Of a stretch of 64,000 nt of DNA, positions 1-7,484 are shown in pieces (the stretch's first letter is position 1; the number at the start of each line of letters is the position of its first letter). The stretch is from positions 1 to 64,000 of the forward strand of contig NZ_BAFT02000068.1 in NCBI RefSeq assembly GCF_000308475.2, in the 5' to 3' direction. The DNA comes from Nocardia brasiliensis NBRC 14402 (GTDB lineage: Bacteria; Actinomycetota; Actinomycetes; Mycobacteriales; Mycobacteriaceae). The position numbers were made by a program, and so were the translations under genes. The notes beneath the pieces were generated by a model. It saw only the letters and a program-made list of their open reading frames with translations, was not told where the DNA came from and searched no databases.

Positions 1-410
1 AGTTGTGCGTCCGCCGCCCTGTCGGCCAGCTTCGCACTCCCCAGTTACGACCAGTTGGTTCCCGCGGGCACGGTCTACCTTGCGCGGCGCAGGCGGTGAG
101 TAGTCATGAAAGGGGTGCCGAAGAATGGGTTTTCGCTACCCGCCGCCCCACTCGGCCTGCTCGTGAAGTGAGGGGACGGCCGCCGCATCGTGTCCGCCGC
201 GCCCCCAGTCGCGTGGCTGCCGCCCTCGCCAGCGTCGCACTCCCCAGTCGCGACCACTTGGCTCCCGCGGCCCCCGCCTGCCCCGCGCGCGCAGGCGGCG
301 AGGTATTCATGAAAGGGTTGGCCGAACAGGGGTTTTCGCGACCCGACGGCCCCCCGGCCCGACGCCGAGTTGTGGAACGGGGATGTCCGTCGCCTCGAGC
401 CCGCCGCGCC
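1..410. repeat. Diverged tandem duplication, period about 203 bp
   Basis: Two similar copies follow each other. The phrase TCGCACTCCCCAG starts at 32 and again at 236, CATGAAAGG at 105 and 308, and GGGTTTTCGC at 127 and 330, so the spacing is a constant 203-204 bp. The first copy may begin upstream of the window. Open frames exist on both strands, but none keeps its reading frame convincingly between copies or resembles a known family. I treat the stretch as repeated non-coding or decayed DNA. Confidence 0.55.
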
Positions 411-540
411 CCCTGTCGCGGCCGCCGTCCCCAGCCCCGTGCCGCCACGGCCGTACCTAGCACCCCGGACACCACTGAGAGACCGCCCGGTCCGAACCAA
501 GCGACAGATAGCCCCCCGCCGCCGTTCACGCACCCCTTCC

Positions 541-586
541 GTGTTCACGCACCCGCTGTGCCACGCCACAGCGGGTGCGTGAACAC
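541..586. repeat. Perfect 20-bp inverted repeat (large hairpin)
   Basis: Arms at 541-560 and 567-586 are exact reverse complements around a 6-nt loop. The right arm contains GCCACAGCGGGTGCG (565-579), which recurs exactly at 56565-56579 inside another long intergenic hairpin. No U-tract follows, so a standard intrinsic terminator is unlikely. It may be a member of a dispersed intergenic repeat family. Confidence 0.8.
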
Positions 587-679
587 AGAACCCGTGCGTG
601 AACACAGAACCCGTGCGTGAACACAGAACCCGTGCGTGAACACAGAACCCGTGCGTGAACACAGAACCCGTGCGTGAAC
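575..679. repeat. Five tandem 19-bp repeats plus a partial copy
   Basis: The 19-bp unit GTGCGTGAACACAGAACCC is repeated identically at 575, 594, 613, 632 and 651, with a 10-bp partial copy at 670-679. The first unit overlaps the right arm of the hairpin at 541-586. There are no unique spacers between units, so this is a simple tandem array and not CRISPR. Perfect identity suggests recent expansion. Confidence 0.9.
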
Positions 680-734
680 GGCGGATCAGGGCGCGTGTCT
701 GACTACACGCGCTGCAGGCGTCGGGGTGGGGTGA

Positions 735-1073
735 TCAGCGGTTTTGCAAGCCGGTGAGTGCTGCCTGGAGGGTGGAGTGGACGGCGAACACCTGGTCGAG
801 GTTGGTCATGCGGAGTTGTCTGCTGGTGGCGGGGCCGTCGGCGACGACCGCGATCGCGGTGGCCGAGCCGGCCCGCTGGTGGGTAGCCACCAGGACGGCC
901 ATCCCGGCCGAGGCCAGGAAGCTGACGGCCGTCAGGTCGATGATCAAAGCCGCGGGTTTGCCGTCGAGAATGGCCTCGATCGAGCTTTCCAGCGCCGGTG
1001 CGGTCGCCAGATCGACCTCACCGGCCACGGTCAGCACCGTCGCACCGTCCTGCGAGGCGACGGTGGTGGTCAT
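735..1073 (-). CDS. STAS-domain anti-sigma factor antagonist (RsbV/SpoIIAA-like)
   Basis: A 112-residue single STAS domain. The core segment LTAVSFLASAGMAVLV carries the serine at the site normally phosphorylated in RsbV/SpoIIAA proteins, and the GEVDLATAP strand is also typical. In this family the unphosphorylated form binds an anti-sigma kinase and frees the sigma factor. It lies beyond the flavin reductase gene, downstream of the stressosome operon and on the same strand, so the phosphatase encoded at 1997-4342 may act on it. I chose the ATG at 1073. A GTG at 1115 is in frame, and neither start has a clear ribosome binding site. Confidence 0.8.
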   Translation of the reverse strand: MTTTVASQDGATVLTVAGEVDLATAPALESSIEAILDGKPAALIIDLTAVSFLASAGMAVLVATHQRAGSATAIAVVADGPATSRQLRMTNLDQVFAVHSTLQAALTGLQNR

Positions 1074-1251
1074 CGTGTCCGCCACGGGGTACGCGTCTCC
1101 GGATGTATTACTCACGCGATCACAACACACAAGTAGCGGCGAATTCGCAACCTCGGCGTGTCCATAGCTGTCAACCCTACCGTAGGACGCATACCGAAGT
1201 TGCCGTTGTGGCGCTATCGGATTCGCCCATCTGGGCTGGCGCTGCCGCGGA

Positions 1252-1887
1252 TCACCCGTGCTGACCGAGCGCCGGATGCGGCATCCGCCACCCCGCGGCC
1301 AGCCGGGACGGATACAGGCCGGCCCCGCCGCCGAAGAACTCACAGAACTTCATGATGAGCGGATCCCAGCCCACCGGATCGACGTACGCGGTGCCGGGGA
1401 TGATCAGTTCCTCGGCCACGTGGGCACGGACCACCCGCACGGTGTGGGCGATCGCGCCGGTATCGACCCCGAACGGCACAGCCGAGACCAGCTCACATTC
1501 GAGCTGGATCGGGCACTCGGCCACCCGTGGCGCGCGCACCCGGTCCGCGGCGACCTCGGTGAGCCCCGCCGCGCCGAACTTGTCCGGTTCGTAGCGATAC
1601 CCCTTCTCGATCCGATGCGCGGTCAGCTCGGGCGCACCGGTCAGCAGTGCCAGCCGATCCACCGCCCGCACCAGCGTCGCGGACGGCAGGTTCAGCACGC
1701 ACTCGTGCTCGCGCACCATGTTCTGGGTGGTGCGCGACGACGTGCTCATCCCGAGCATGCAGTGGTCGCCGAGCCACCACGCCGACGACATCGGCGCGAG
1801 ATTGCCTGTCCCATCGGGGTTTCGGGTGCCGACCAAGACCACCGGCGTCCCGAAATACAACACCTTCAGATCAACGACTCGATGCAT
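1252..1887 (-). CDS. Flavin reductase-like / FMN-binding split-barrel protein
   Basis: A 211-residue protein with the flavin reductase-like domain. An N-terminal strand-rich segment (LYFGTPVVLVGTRNPDG, NLAPMSSAWWLGD) is followed by the STSSRTTQNMVRE segment that in this family lies near the flavin and NAD(P)H sites. Such proteins bind FMN and supply reduced flavin or act as small oxidoreductases; the substrate cannot be told from sequence. The ATG at 1887 is preceded by GGAGGG at good spacing, which fixes this start over the longer frame reaching 1968. It lies between the STAS gene and the stressosome operon on the same strand. Confidence 0.75.
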   Translation of the reverse strand: MHRVVDLKVLYFGTPVVLVGTRNPDGTGNLAPMSSAWWLGDHCMLGMSTSSRTTQNMVREHECVLNLPSATLVRAVDRLALLTGAPELTAHRIEKGYRYEPDKFGAAGLTEVAADRVRAPRVAECPIQLECELVSAVPFGVDTGAIAHTVRVVRAHVAEELIIPGTAYVDPVGWDPLIMKFCEFFGGGAGLYPSRLAAGWRMPHPALGQHG

Positions 1888-1996
1888 CCCGTCACCCTCC
1901 CGCGCCGTGGCCCCCGGTGCTGGCGGCAAACGGACACCGCACCCCCGCAGCCTTCGGGTTCGGGGCACGCTGCGGCGACCGACGTAGGTCGAGTTT

Positions 1997-4342
1997 TCAG
2001 TTGGTGATGCGGGGGTGGGTGCCGCGCAGCGGGTTGGCTACGGGAAAGGTGATGGCGGGCAGGGTGACCGACATGCGGACGTGGGTGCCGGGGCCGGTGT
2101 GGTCGATGTCGAGTTCTTCGGTGAGGGCGCGCATCATGTCGATGCCGCGACCGCGGTAGCCGGGGTCGGCGGCGCGCGGTTTCCAGCTGCCGGTGTCGGT
2201 CACGGTGATCACGACGGTCTCGACGTTGCAGGTGGCGGTGAGGACGACGCGGTCGGCCTCGGCGGCGGGGTCGCGGGGCGGTACCAGGGCGGCGCGGCCC
2301 ATGGACAGGTCCGTGCCGGCGGGCCGGCCGCTGGGCGGCGCGCCGTTGCGGTAGGCGTGCTCGATGCTGTTGCTGCACGCCTCGTTCGCGGCGGCGACGA
2401 GATCCGAGGCCAGATCGTGCGGGACCGCGGCGGCCGCCAGCCACGCTTTGAGCGTACGGCGCAGTGCCGCAAGCTCATCCGGGTGCGCGGGCACCTCCAG
2501 CCGCAGCGGCGCGGGCGGTTGCCGATACACGACCATGGCGACGTCGTCGTCGTAGCCCGCGGCGGGCCGCAGCCGGGACAGCACCGCGTCGGCCACCTCG
2601 CGCGGCAGTTTGGCCGCGGTGCCCGCGAGCACGTCGGCGATCTTGGCGAAGCTGTCGTCGATGTCGATGCCGCGCTGTTCGACCAGCCCGTCGGTGAACA
2701 GCACCAGGGTCGAACCCGGGGTCAACGCGGTGGTCGCCTCCGGTCGCCGTGGCGGATCGAAGGTGGCCAGCGGCACCGAGCGGCCACCTTCCAGCAGGCG
2801 GCCGACGGTGTCGACGTCGGCGAGGATCGGCGGCATGTGCCCGGCGCTGCTGTAGCGGACCAGTCCGCGCACCGGGTCGAGCACGGCGGCGCACACGGTG
2901 GTGCACATCGCGCCGGGGATCCGCCCGGCCACCGTGTCGAGTTCGGCGAGCAACTGCGCGGGGCCGGCCCCGCGCAACAGCAAAGCCCGTGCGGCCGAAC
3001 GCAATTGGCCCATCACGACGGCGGCGGACAACCCGCGGCCGACGCAGTCGCCGACCACGACGCCGATGGTGCCGTCGCGCAGTGGAACCACGTCGTACCA
3101 GTCGCCGCCGATCTCCAGCGGGGGCAGCGCGGGTTCGTAGTGCACCGAGAACCGGGGCGGCAGTTCGATCGGCCCCAGCATGGCCCGTTGCAACGTCAAC
3201 GAGGTCGAGCGGGCCTGGTCGAAGTTGCGCGCCCGCTGCACGGCGAGGCTGAGGTGGCCGATGAGCAGGGAGAACAGCGTCCAATCGGCGGCGCTGATCG
3301 CGCGCGGCGCAGCGAAGCGCAACCAGATCGCGGCGTCCCCGGTTTCGCCGAGCGGGGCGACGATCCCCTCGGAACTCTCGGTGCCTTCGGGGATGGCGAA
3401 CAGGCTGCGGCCCGGCCGCCGTCTGGCTCGATCCAGCAAAGCTTGTGCGCGCGCGTCGAGTTCGGTCCGTTCGGGTCCGTCCGGTGCGCCTTCGCCGCCG
3501 GAGACGTACACCTCGGGCGCGCCCTGCCGGTTCGGCCACACCGCGACCACCGCGGTCTGCGCGCCGACCGTGCGCCGCAATTCGTCCAGGCCGACCGCGA
3601 GCACCTCGACCACGCTGGTCGCCGCGCCGACGGCCGTGGCGAGCCGGGAGGCCGCCTGGTCGCGTGCCTGCGCGTCGTGCTCGGCGGTGACGTCGCGGAT
3701 GGTGCCGACGAAGATCCGTTCGTTGTTCTCCGGTTTGACCAGCGTGCTGGTGCTCACCGCGAGCCAGACCGAGCGACCGTCGCGATGCCGCACCGGAATG
3801 ACGAAACGCTGTGCCGCCGTGCCCAGATCGGGATAGCGCGGGCCCTCCGAGATCGACCACGGATGCGGCAGCGGATAGGGCACATCGGCGGCGCCGTACC
3901 CGGTCAGCGCGCCGAACGCGGAGTTGACCTCGACGATGGTGCCCTGCGCGTCGGCCACGAAGAAGCCGTCCTGCAGCGACTCGACCAGTGCGGTGCGGAA
4001 GGCGTCGCGCCCGGCGAGATCGTCTGCGCGCGAACGCTGTTGCTCGTAGCGGCCGACGCCGTCCAGGTAGCCGCGGGTCGCGATGTCCAGTGCCGCAAGG
4101 GTTTGCAGCAGGAACTCGAGCCCGGCCTCCTCGAGCCGGTTCTCCTTTGTCGCCGCGGCTTTCTCGGCGGCCTGCACCACCCGGAAATGATGTTCGGTGA
4201 GGTCGAGCAGGCTGACGCCCTCGACCAGCGCCCGCCTGCCGAGTTCGTAGCCCTCGGCGAGACTGTCCTGCGCGGTCGAATCGAGATGTCGCCGTAGCGC
4301 TTTCGCGTAGGCGTCGAGGAATTCGGCCAGCAGGGCGGTCAT
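1997..4342 (-). CDS. Multidomain PP2C (SpoIIE) phosphatase with PAS, GAF and HATPase domains (RsbU-like)
   Basis: A 781-residue cytoplasmic signalling protein. Residues about 1-95 resemble the RsbU N-terminal helical domain that docks RsbT. A PAS domain follows (about 115-225; DGFFVADAQGTIVEVNSAF), then a GAF-like domain (about 235-380). A PP2C/SpoIIE phosphatase domain carries GGDWYDVV, GDCVGRGLSAA, LFTDGLVEQRG and a late DDDVAMV metal motif. An RsbW-like HATPase domain is at the C-terminus (NEACSNSIEHAYR, GRGIDMM). It is the last gene of the rsbR-S-T-X-like operon. One chain therefore combines an antagonist phosphatase and a possible antagonist kinase, which are usually separate RsbU and RsbW proteins. 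The start ATG lies 40 nt after the previous gene. Confidence 0.88.
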   Translation of the reverse strand: MTALLAEFLDAYAKALRRHLDSTAQDSLAEGYELGRRALVEGVSLLDLTEHHFRVVQAAEKAAATKENRLEEAGLEFLLQTLAALDIATRGYLDGVGRYEQQRSRADDLAGRDAFRTALVESLQDGFFVADAQGTIVEVNSAFGALTGYGAADVPYPLPHPWSISEGPRYPDLGTAAQRFVIPVRHRDGRSVWLAVSTSTLVKPENNERIFVGTIRDVTAEHDAQARDQAASRLATAVGAATSVVEVLAVGLDELRRTVGAQTAVVAVWPNRQGAPEVYVSGGEGAPDGPERTELDARAQALLDRARRRPGRSLFAIPEGTESSEGIVAPLGETGDAAIWLRFAAPRAISAADWTLFSLLIGHLSLAVQRARNFDQARSTSLTLQRAMLGPIELPPRFSVHYEPALPPLEIGGDWYDVVPLRDGTIGVVVGDCVGRGLSAAVVMGQLRSAARALLLRGAGPAQLLAELDTVAGRIPGAMCTTVCAAVLDPVRGLVRYSSAGHMPPILADVDTVGRLLEGGRSVPLATFDPPRRPEATTALTPGSTLVLFTDGLVEQRGIDIDDSFAKIADVLAGTAAKLPREVADAVLSRLRPAAGYDDDVAMVVYRQPPAPLRLEVPAHPDELAALRRTLKAWLAAAAVPHDLASDLVAAANEACSNSIEHAYRNGAPPSGRPAGTDLSMGRAALVPPRDPAAEADRVVLTATCNVETVVITVTDTGSWKPRAADPGYRGRGIDMMRALTEELDIDHTGPGTHVRMSVTLPAITFPVANPLRGTHPRITN

Positions 4343-4382
4343 GTCGACGCCTCGCTGCGCACAGTCGAAGTAGCGGTATGGC

Positions 4383-5018
4383 TCATGTCGTCGGTCCGTG
4401 GGCTGCGCCGCGGTGCCGCGCGGCGAGTACCAGCGCGTCGTCGGTGTCCTTGGCGTGTCTGGCCAGGATGTCTGCGGTGATCTCCGCGGTGGATTTGGAC
4501 AGGTCGATGCCCTCGGCGGACTCGCTGACGATGCCGTCGGTGGACATCAGCAGCAGATCGCCAGGCCGAACCTGGATGGTCTGCGGTTGCAGGTTCTGCG
4601 GTAACCGGTAGCCGACGATGCCCGCGGTCAGCAATACCGTGGCGCGCACGGTGAGCCCGCCGGGGCTCACGGTGAGCACCCGCGACTCGACATTCCCGAC
4701 GCCGAGCCAGCGCACTGTGTCGCTGGGATCGAACAGTGCGAGCGAGACCGCCGCGCCGCGGGTGTCGGCCATGGCCCGATGACAGAGCACCATCAGCACG
4801 TCCAGCGGTTCGGCGCGGTTCTCGGCGAGCACCTGGGTGGCCCGATCGGCAGCGTCGGCGGCCGGTGCGCCGTGCCCCAGGCCGTCGAGCACCGCGAAAA
4901 GGACTGCGCCGCCGCCGGTGTCCAGCACGACGCTGCGGTCCCCGGAGACCCGCTGGCCCGGCAGCGCGCGACCGGCCACCGCCCACTCGATTCGGCCGAT
5001 GAACCCATCGTCATGCAC
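4383..5018 (-). CDS. RsbX-like PP2C-type serine phosphatase
   Basis: A 211-residue minimal SpoIIE/PP2C phosphatase with no sensory domain. Visible motifs are the early metal-binding aspartate segment LFAVLDGLGHG, the central VRWLGVGNVES strand, and LLLMSTDGIVSES near the end. RsbX enzymes dephosphorylate RsbS and RsbR to reset the stressosome. The GTG start (GTGCATGA) overlaps the end of rsbT by 8 bp, so translation is probably coupled. The role is assigned from domain and operon position; a direct test of substrate is not possible from sequence. Confidence 0.82.
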   Translation of the reverse strand: MHDDGFIGRIEWAVAGRALPGQRVSGDRSVVLDTGGGAVLFAVLDGLGHGAPAADAADRATQVLAENRAEPLDVLMVLCHRAMADTRGAAVSLALFDPSDTVRWLGVGNVESRVLTVSPGGLTVRATVLLTAGIVGYRLPQNLQPQTIQVRPGDLLLMSTDGIVSESAEGIDLSKSTAEITADILARHAKDTDDALVLAARHRGAAHGPTT

Positions 5019-5430
5019 CGTTGGGTACCCACTTCCACATCTCGACCAACGTGCCGCGGCCGGGTGCGGAGTCGATGGTGAGCCGGTCCATCAGTCTGCG
5101 GGCGCCGGGGAGACCGAGGCCCAGTCCGCGACCGGTGGAATAGCCGTCTTCGAGTGCGCGGGGAATGTCGATGATGCCGGGGCCCTGGTCTTCGGCCTGC
5201 ACCACCAGCGCCTGCCTGCCTTCTCGTTCGTCCACCGTCAGGCGGATCTCGCCGCTGCCGGCGTAACTGGTGATGTTGCGGGCGATTTCGGAGATCGCCG
5301 TTGAGATCATGGTGCGGTCTGTCAGAGAGAATCCGAGCTTGGCGGCCAGTTCGTGTCCGGCCTGACGTGCGATCACGATGTCGCCCGACACTCTGACCGC
5401 GATCACCAGGTTCTCAGCGGCCACTGTCAC
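5011..5430 (-). CDS. rsbT: RsbT-type serine/threonine kinase (HATPase)
   Basis: A 139-residue GHKL-type ATPase. The N-box ISEIARNITSYAG, the G1 motif EDQGPGI and the glycine-rich ATP lid GRGLGLGLPGARRLMD are all present. RsbT phosphorylates RsbR and RsbS in the stressosome. Once released, it activates an RsbU phosphatase by binding its N-terminal domain. The GTG start overlaps the 3' end of rsbS by 17 bp, which indicates translational coupling. The length is normal for the family. Confidence 0.9.
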   Translation of the reverse strand: MTVAAENLVIAVRVSGDIVIARQAGHELAAKLGFSLTDRTMISTAISEIARNITSYAGSGEIRLTVDEREGRQALVVQAEDQGPGIIDIPRALEDGYSTGRGLGLGLPGARRLMDRLTIDSAPGRGTLVEMWKWVPNGA

Positions 5431-5803
5431 GACCGTCTCGCTGGCGTCGGGTGGTGGTCTTGCGGTTCAACCAGGCCAGGCCCTCTTCCAGATCGAGGGC
5501 GGTGTGCATGTCTTCGAACGTGAGCCCGAGTTGCACCATGGCGAACGCGACTTCCGGTTGCAGCCCGACGATCACCGTTTCGGCGCCGCGCAGCTGCGTC
5601 ATGTGCGCGATGGTACGCAACGATCTCGCCGCGAAGGAATCCATGATGTCGATCGCGGTGACGTCGACGATGATGCCGTGTGCACGGTATTTGCTGACCT
5701 GTTTCATCAGGTCGTCCTGCAGCCGTTCGGTATCGGCGTCGGTCAGCGCGGACTGGACCGAAGCGATGAGATAGGTGCCCTGTTTGAGAATCGGTACCGG
5801 CAT
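5414..5803 (-). CDS. rsbS: RsbS-type STAS antagonist (stressosome scaffold)
   Basis: A 129-residue single STAS domain. The segment IIVDVTAIDIMDSFAARSL aligns with the RsbS motif around its phosphorylated serine (DSF). RsbS builds the stressosome core with RsbR and sequesters RsbT until phosphorylated. It starts at ATG 5803, 14 nt after the rsbR stop, and overlaps rsbT by 17 bp. The C-terminal tail (about 15 residues, rich in Arg and Thr) extends beyond the STAS fold. Confidence 0.9.
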   Translation of the reverse strand: MPVPILKQGTYLIASVQSALTDADTERLQDDLMKQVSKYRAHGIIVDVTAIDIMDSFAARSLRTIAHMTQLRGAETVIVGLQPEVAFAMVQLGLTFEDMHTALDLEEGLAWLNRKTTTRRQRDGRDSGR

Positions 5804-5817
5804 CTGCCCGCCCTGAT

Positions 5818-6723
5818 CTAGCGGCCGTCGCGTTCGGTGACCCGCTCGGCGACCCGGGAAACCTCGTAGCCCAGCAGACGTTCCGCTTCCTCGATACCGC
5901 CCTGGAGGTCGCCGACCGCGTTCATCTTGGACAGGTCCAAACCGATGGTCACCAGAGTGAGCGCGATCTCCGAGGACAGACCGGTGATGATCACGTTCGC
6001 GCCCATCAGGCCGGACGCGTCCACGGTCTGCACCAGGTGGTTGGCCACGGTGGAGTCGATCTGCGGGACACCGGTGATGTCGATGACGACGACCTTGGCG
6101 CGATTGGCCCGGATGGCGCGCAGTAGCTGCTCGGTGAGCTGGCGGGCGCGCTGGCTGTCGAGCACACCGATGATCGGGAGAATGAGCAGCTGTTCACGCA
6201 CCTGCAGCACAGGGGTGGACAACTCGCGGATCGCCTCCTGCTGCTGCCGGATGACGCGCTCGCGCTCCTGCACGAAGGACACGCCCACGGTGTTGGCGAT
6301 GCGGTTGGCGGCCGGTTCGTAGGCGTCGAGCACCGCGTTGAGCAGTTGGAAGTCCGCCTGGTACTTCTCGAACAGTGAGCGGGCCAGCACGTCACGCAGC
6401 AGCAGCACGATGCCGAGCACCTCGTCGGTTTCGACGCCTCTCGGAATGATGCGCTCGGACAGATCGCGCGCGTAGGCCTGCAGCGCCTCGACGCTACCGG
6501 TCTCGAGCACCTCGACGTAGTTGTCGTAGACGGAGGTCGCCTCGGAGAAGATCTCCTCCGGGGTCATCGCGGTGAGCAGTTGGGCGTCGGTGATGCGCCG
6601 TGCCCATTCCTCACGCAGTGCGGTGCGGTTCTGGCGCAGGTGTTCGACCAGCTGCGGCAGCAGATTGTCGACCGGTCCTGCGCGCAGCGAATCCGCCGAA
6701 AGGCTCATGGACACCTCGGACAT
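5818..6723 (-). CDS. rsbR: RsbR-type stressosome sensor (N-terminal sensor plus STAS)
   Basis: A 301-residue protein. The first about 165 residues are helical and lack the non-haem globin fold of B. subtilis RsbRA; they look like the RsbRD N-terminal sensor found in many bacteria. A coiled linker (FVQERERVIRQQQEAI) leads into a C-terminal STAS domain with the motif DITGVPQIDSTVANHLVQ, which holds the usual Ser/Thr phosphorylation site. It is the first gene of the five-gene stressosome operon. AGGAG precedes the ATG, and a SigF/SigB-type promoter lies about 80 nt upstream. Confidence 0.88.
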   Translation of the reverse strand: MSEVSMSLSADSLRAGPVDNLLPQLVEHLRQNRTALREEWARRITDAQLLTAMTPEEIFSEATSVYDNYVEVLETGSVEALQAYARDLSERIIPRGVETDEVLGIVLLLRDVLARSLFEKYQADFQLLNAVLDAYEPAANRIANTVGVSFVQERERVIRQQQEAIRELSTPVLQVREQLLILPIIGVLDSQRARQLTEQLLRAIRANRAKVVVIDITGVPQIDSTVANHLVQTVDASGLMGANVIITGLSSEIALTLVTIGLDLSKMNAVGDLQGGIEEAERLLGYEVSRVAERVTERDGR

Positions 6724-6801
6724 GGAAACTCCTGCCCCTTTCGACGGTTGAAGTCGGGATCGTCGTGCGTATCGGTCGTCGGACCGACACCGAGCCTAGT
6801 C

Positions 6802-6829
6802 ATACCCCATGGCAGTCGCTGACGAAACC
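6802..6829 (-). promoter_or_regulatory. SigF/SigB-type promoter of the stressosome operon
   Basis: Reading the minus strand, GGTTT (6829-6825) is separated by 17 nt from GGGTAT (6807-6802). This matches the known actinobacterial stress sigma pattern GGTTT-N15-17-GGGTAY. The expected start of transcription is about 70 nt before the rsbR ATG. It implies that the alternative sigma factor controlled by this stressosome drives its own control operon. Confidence 0.65.
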
Positions 6830-6850
6830 TGCCGGTTGTTCTCCTGTGAT

Positions 6851-7444
6851 TCACGGTGGGGCGGCGAAACCCTGCTCCAGACCGAGTAGCGCCTCGTCCA
6901 GATAGACGGTGAGGTCCGCGTCGGCGCGCGCGAGCCAGGCGTCGAAGGCCGCCCGGGCCGCCGCCAGTGTGGTGCGGCCGACCGCCATCGGGATCAGCGC
7001 GTCCTCGGGCCGGCCGAGCCGGCGCGCGGCGAACGCGCTGACGGCGCGCTCCCAGGCGTCGTAGTGCGCGCCCGCGGTCGCGGCCAGCGCCGGAATCGTG
7101 GCGACCAGCTGCATGCGGGTGCGCAGCTCCGGGACGTCCTCGGCCCGATAGCGATTGGCGTCCACGACAACTCGGCGCACCGCGGTCATCATCGGAACAT
7201 CGTCGGGCACGGTGGCGAACGCCGAGCGCAGAGCGGCGACTTCGTCATCGAACTGGTACCAGAGCACCTCGGCCTTGGTGGGGAAGTAACGGAAGAAGGT
7301 GCGGCCGCTGATACCGGCGGCGGCCGCGATCTGTTCGACGGTGGTTTCGTCGAAGCCCTGTGCGCTGAACAACCGCATGGCGATCAGTTCCAGCTCGCGT
7401 TTGGTGGTGCCGCGGGGGCGGCCTCGGGAGTTCCGGGCGGTCAC
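6851..7444 (-). CDS. mftR: TetR-family regulator, MftR-like
   Basis: A 197-residue TetR protein. The N-terminal helix-turn-helix reads GFDETTVEQIAAAAGISGRTFFRYFPTK in parts, very like mycobacterial MftR, which controls mycofactocin genes in response to acyl-CoA. The C-terminal ligand domain is of normal length. It is divergent from mftE across a 40-bp gap holding a long palindrome. The start is GTG at 7444. The name rests on remembered similarity to MftR and on the neighbouring mftE and mftD. Confidence 0.8.
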   Translation of the reverse strand: MTARNSRGRPRGTTKRELELIAMRLFSAQGFDETTVEQIAAAAGISGRTFFRYFPTKAEVLWYQFDDEVAALRSAFATVPDDVPMMTAVRRVVVDANRYRAEDVPELRTRMQLVATIPALAATAGAHYDAWERAVSAFAARRLGRPEDALIPMAVGRTTLAAARAAFDAWLARADADLTVYLDEALLGLEQGFAAPP

Positions 7445-7451
7445 GGCTATT

Positions 7452-7478
7452 GATTATGTCAGTGACTGACGATAATCT
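7452..7478. promoter_or_regulatory. MftR operator overlapping the mftE -10 element
   Basis: GTCAGTGACTGAC (7458-7470) is a perfect odd-centred palindrome. It is flanked by GATTAT (7452-7457) and ATAATC (7472-7477), which are also inverted. The hexamer TAATCT at 7473-7478 lies exactly 6 nt before the mftE ATG and so looks like the -10 element of a leaderless transcript. A bound TetR dimer here would block mftE directly and probably mftR too. Confidence 0.65.
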
Positions 7479-7484
7479 CGCGGC

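Noticed and set aside
3-620. Protein genes in the first 700 bp
   Set aside because: Frames are open on both strands, but the DNA is a diverged duplication plus tandem repeats, and no frame shows a family or a ribosome binding site.
575-679. Possible CRISPR array
   Set aside because: Units are directly adjacent and only 19 bp, with no spacers, and no cas genes are present.
2015-4297. A 760-codon plus-strand open frame opposite the RsbU-like gene
   Set aside because: It is the antisense of a clear multidomain gene, and its Gly/Arg/His-rich product has no domain. GC-rich codon bias opens such frames.
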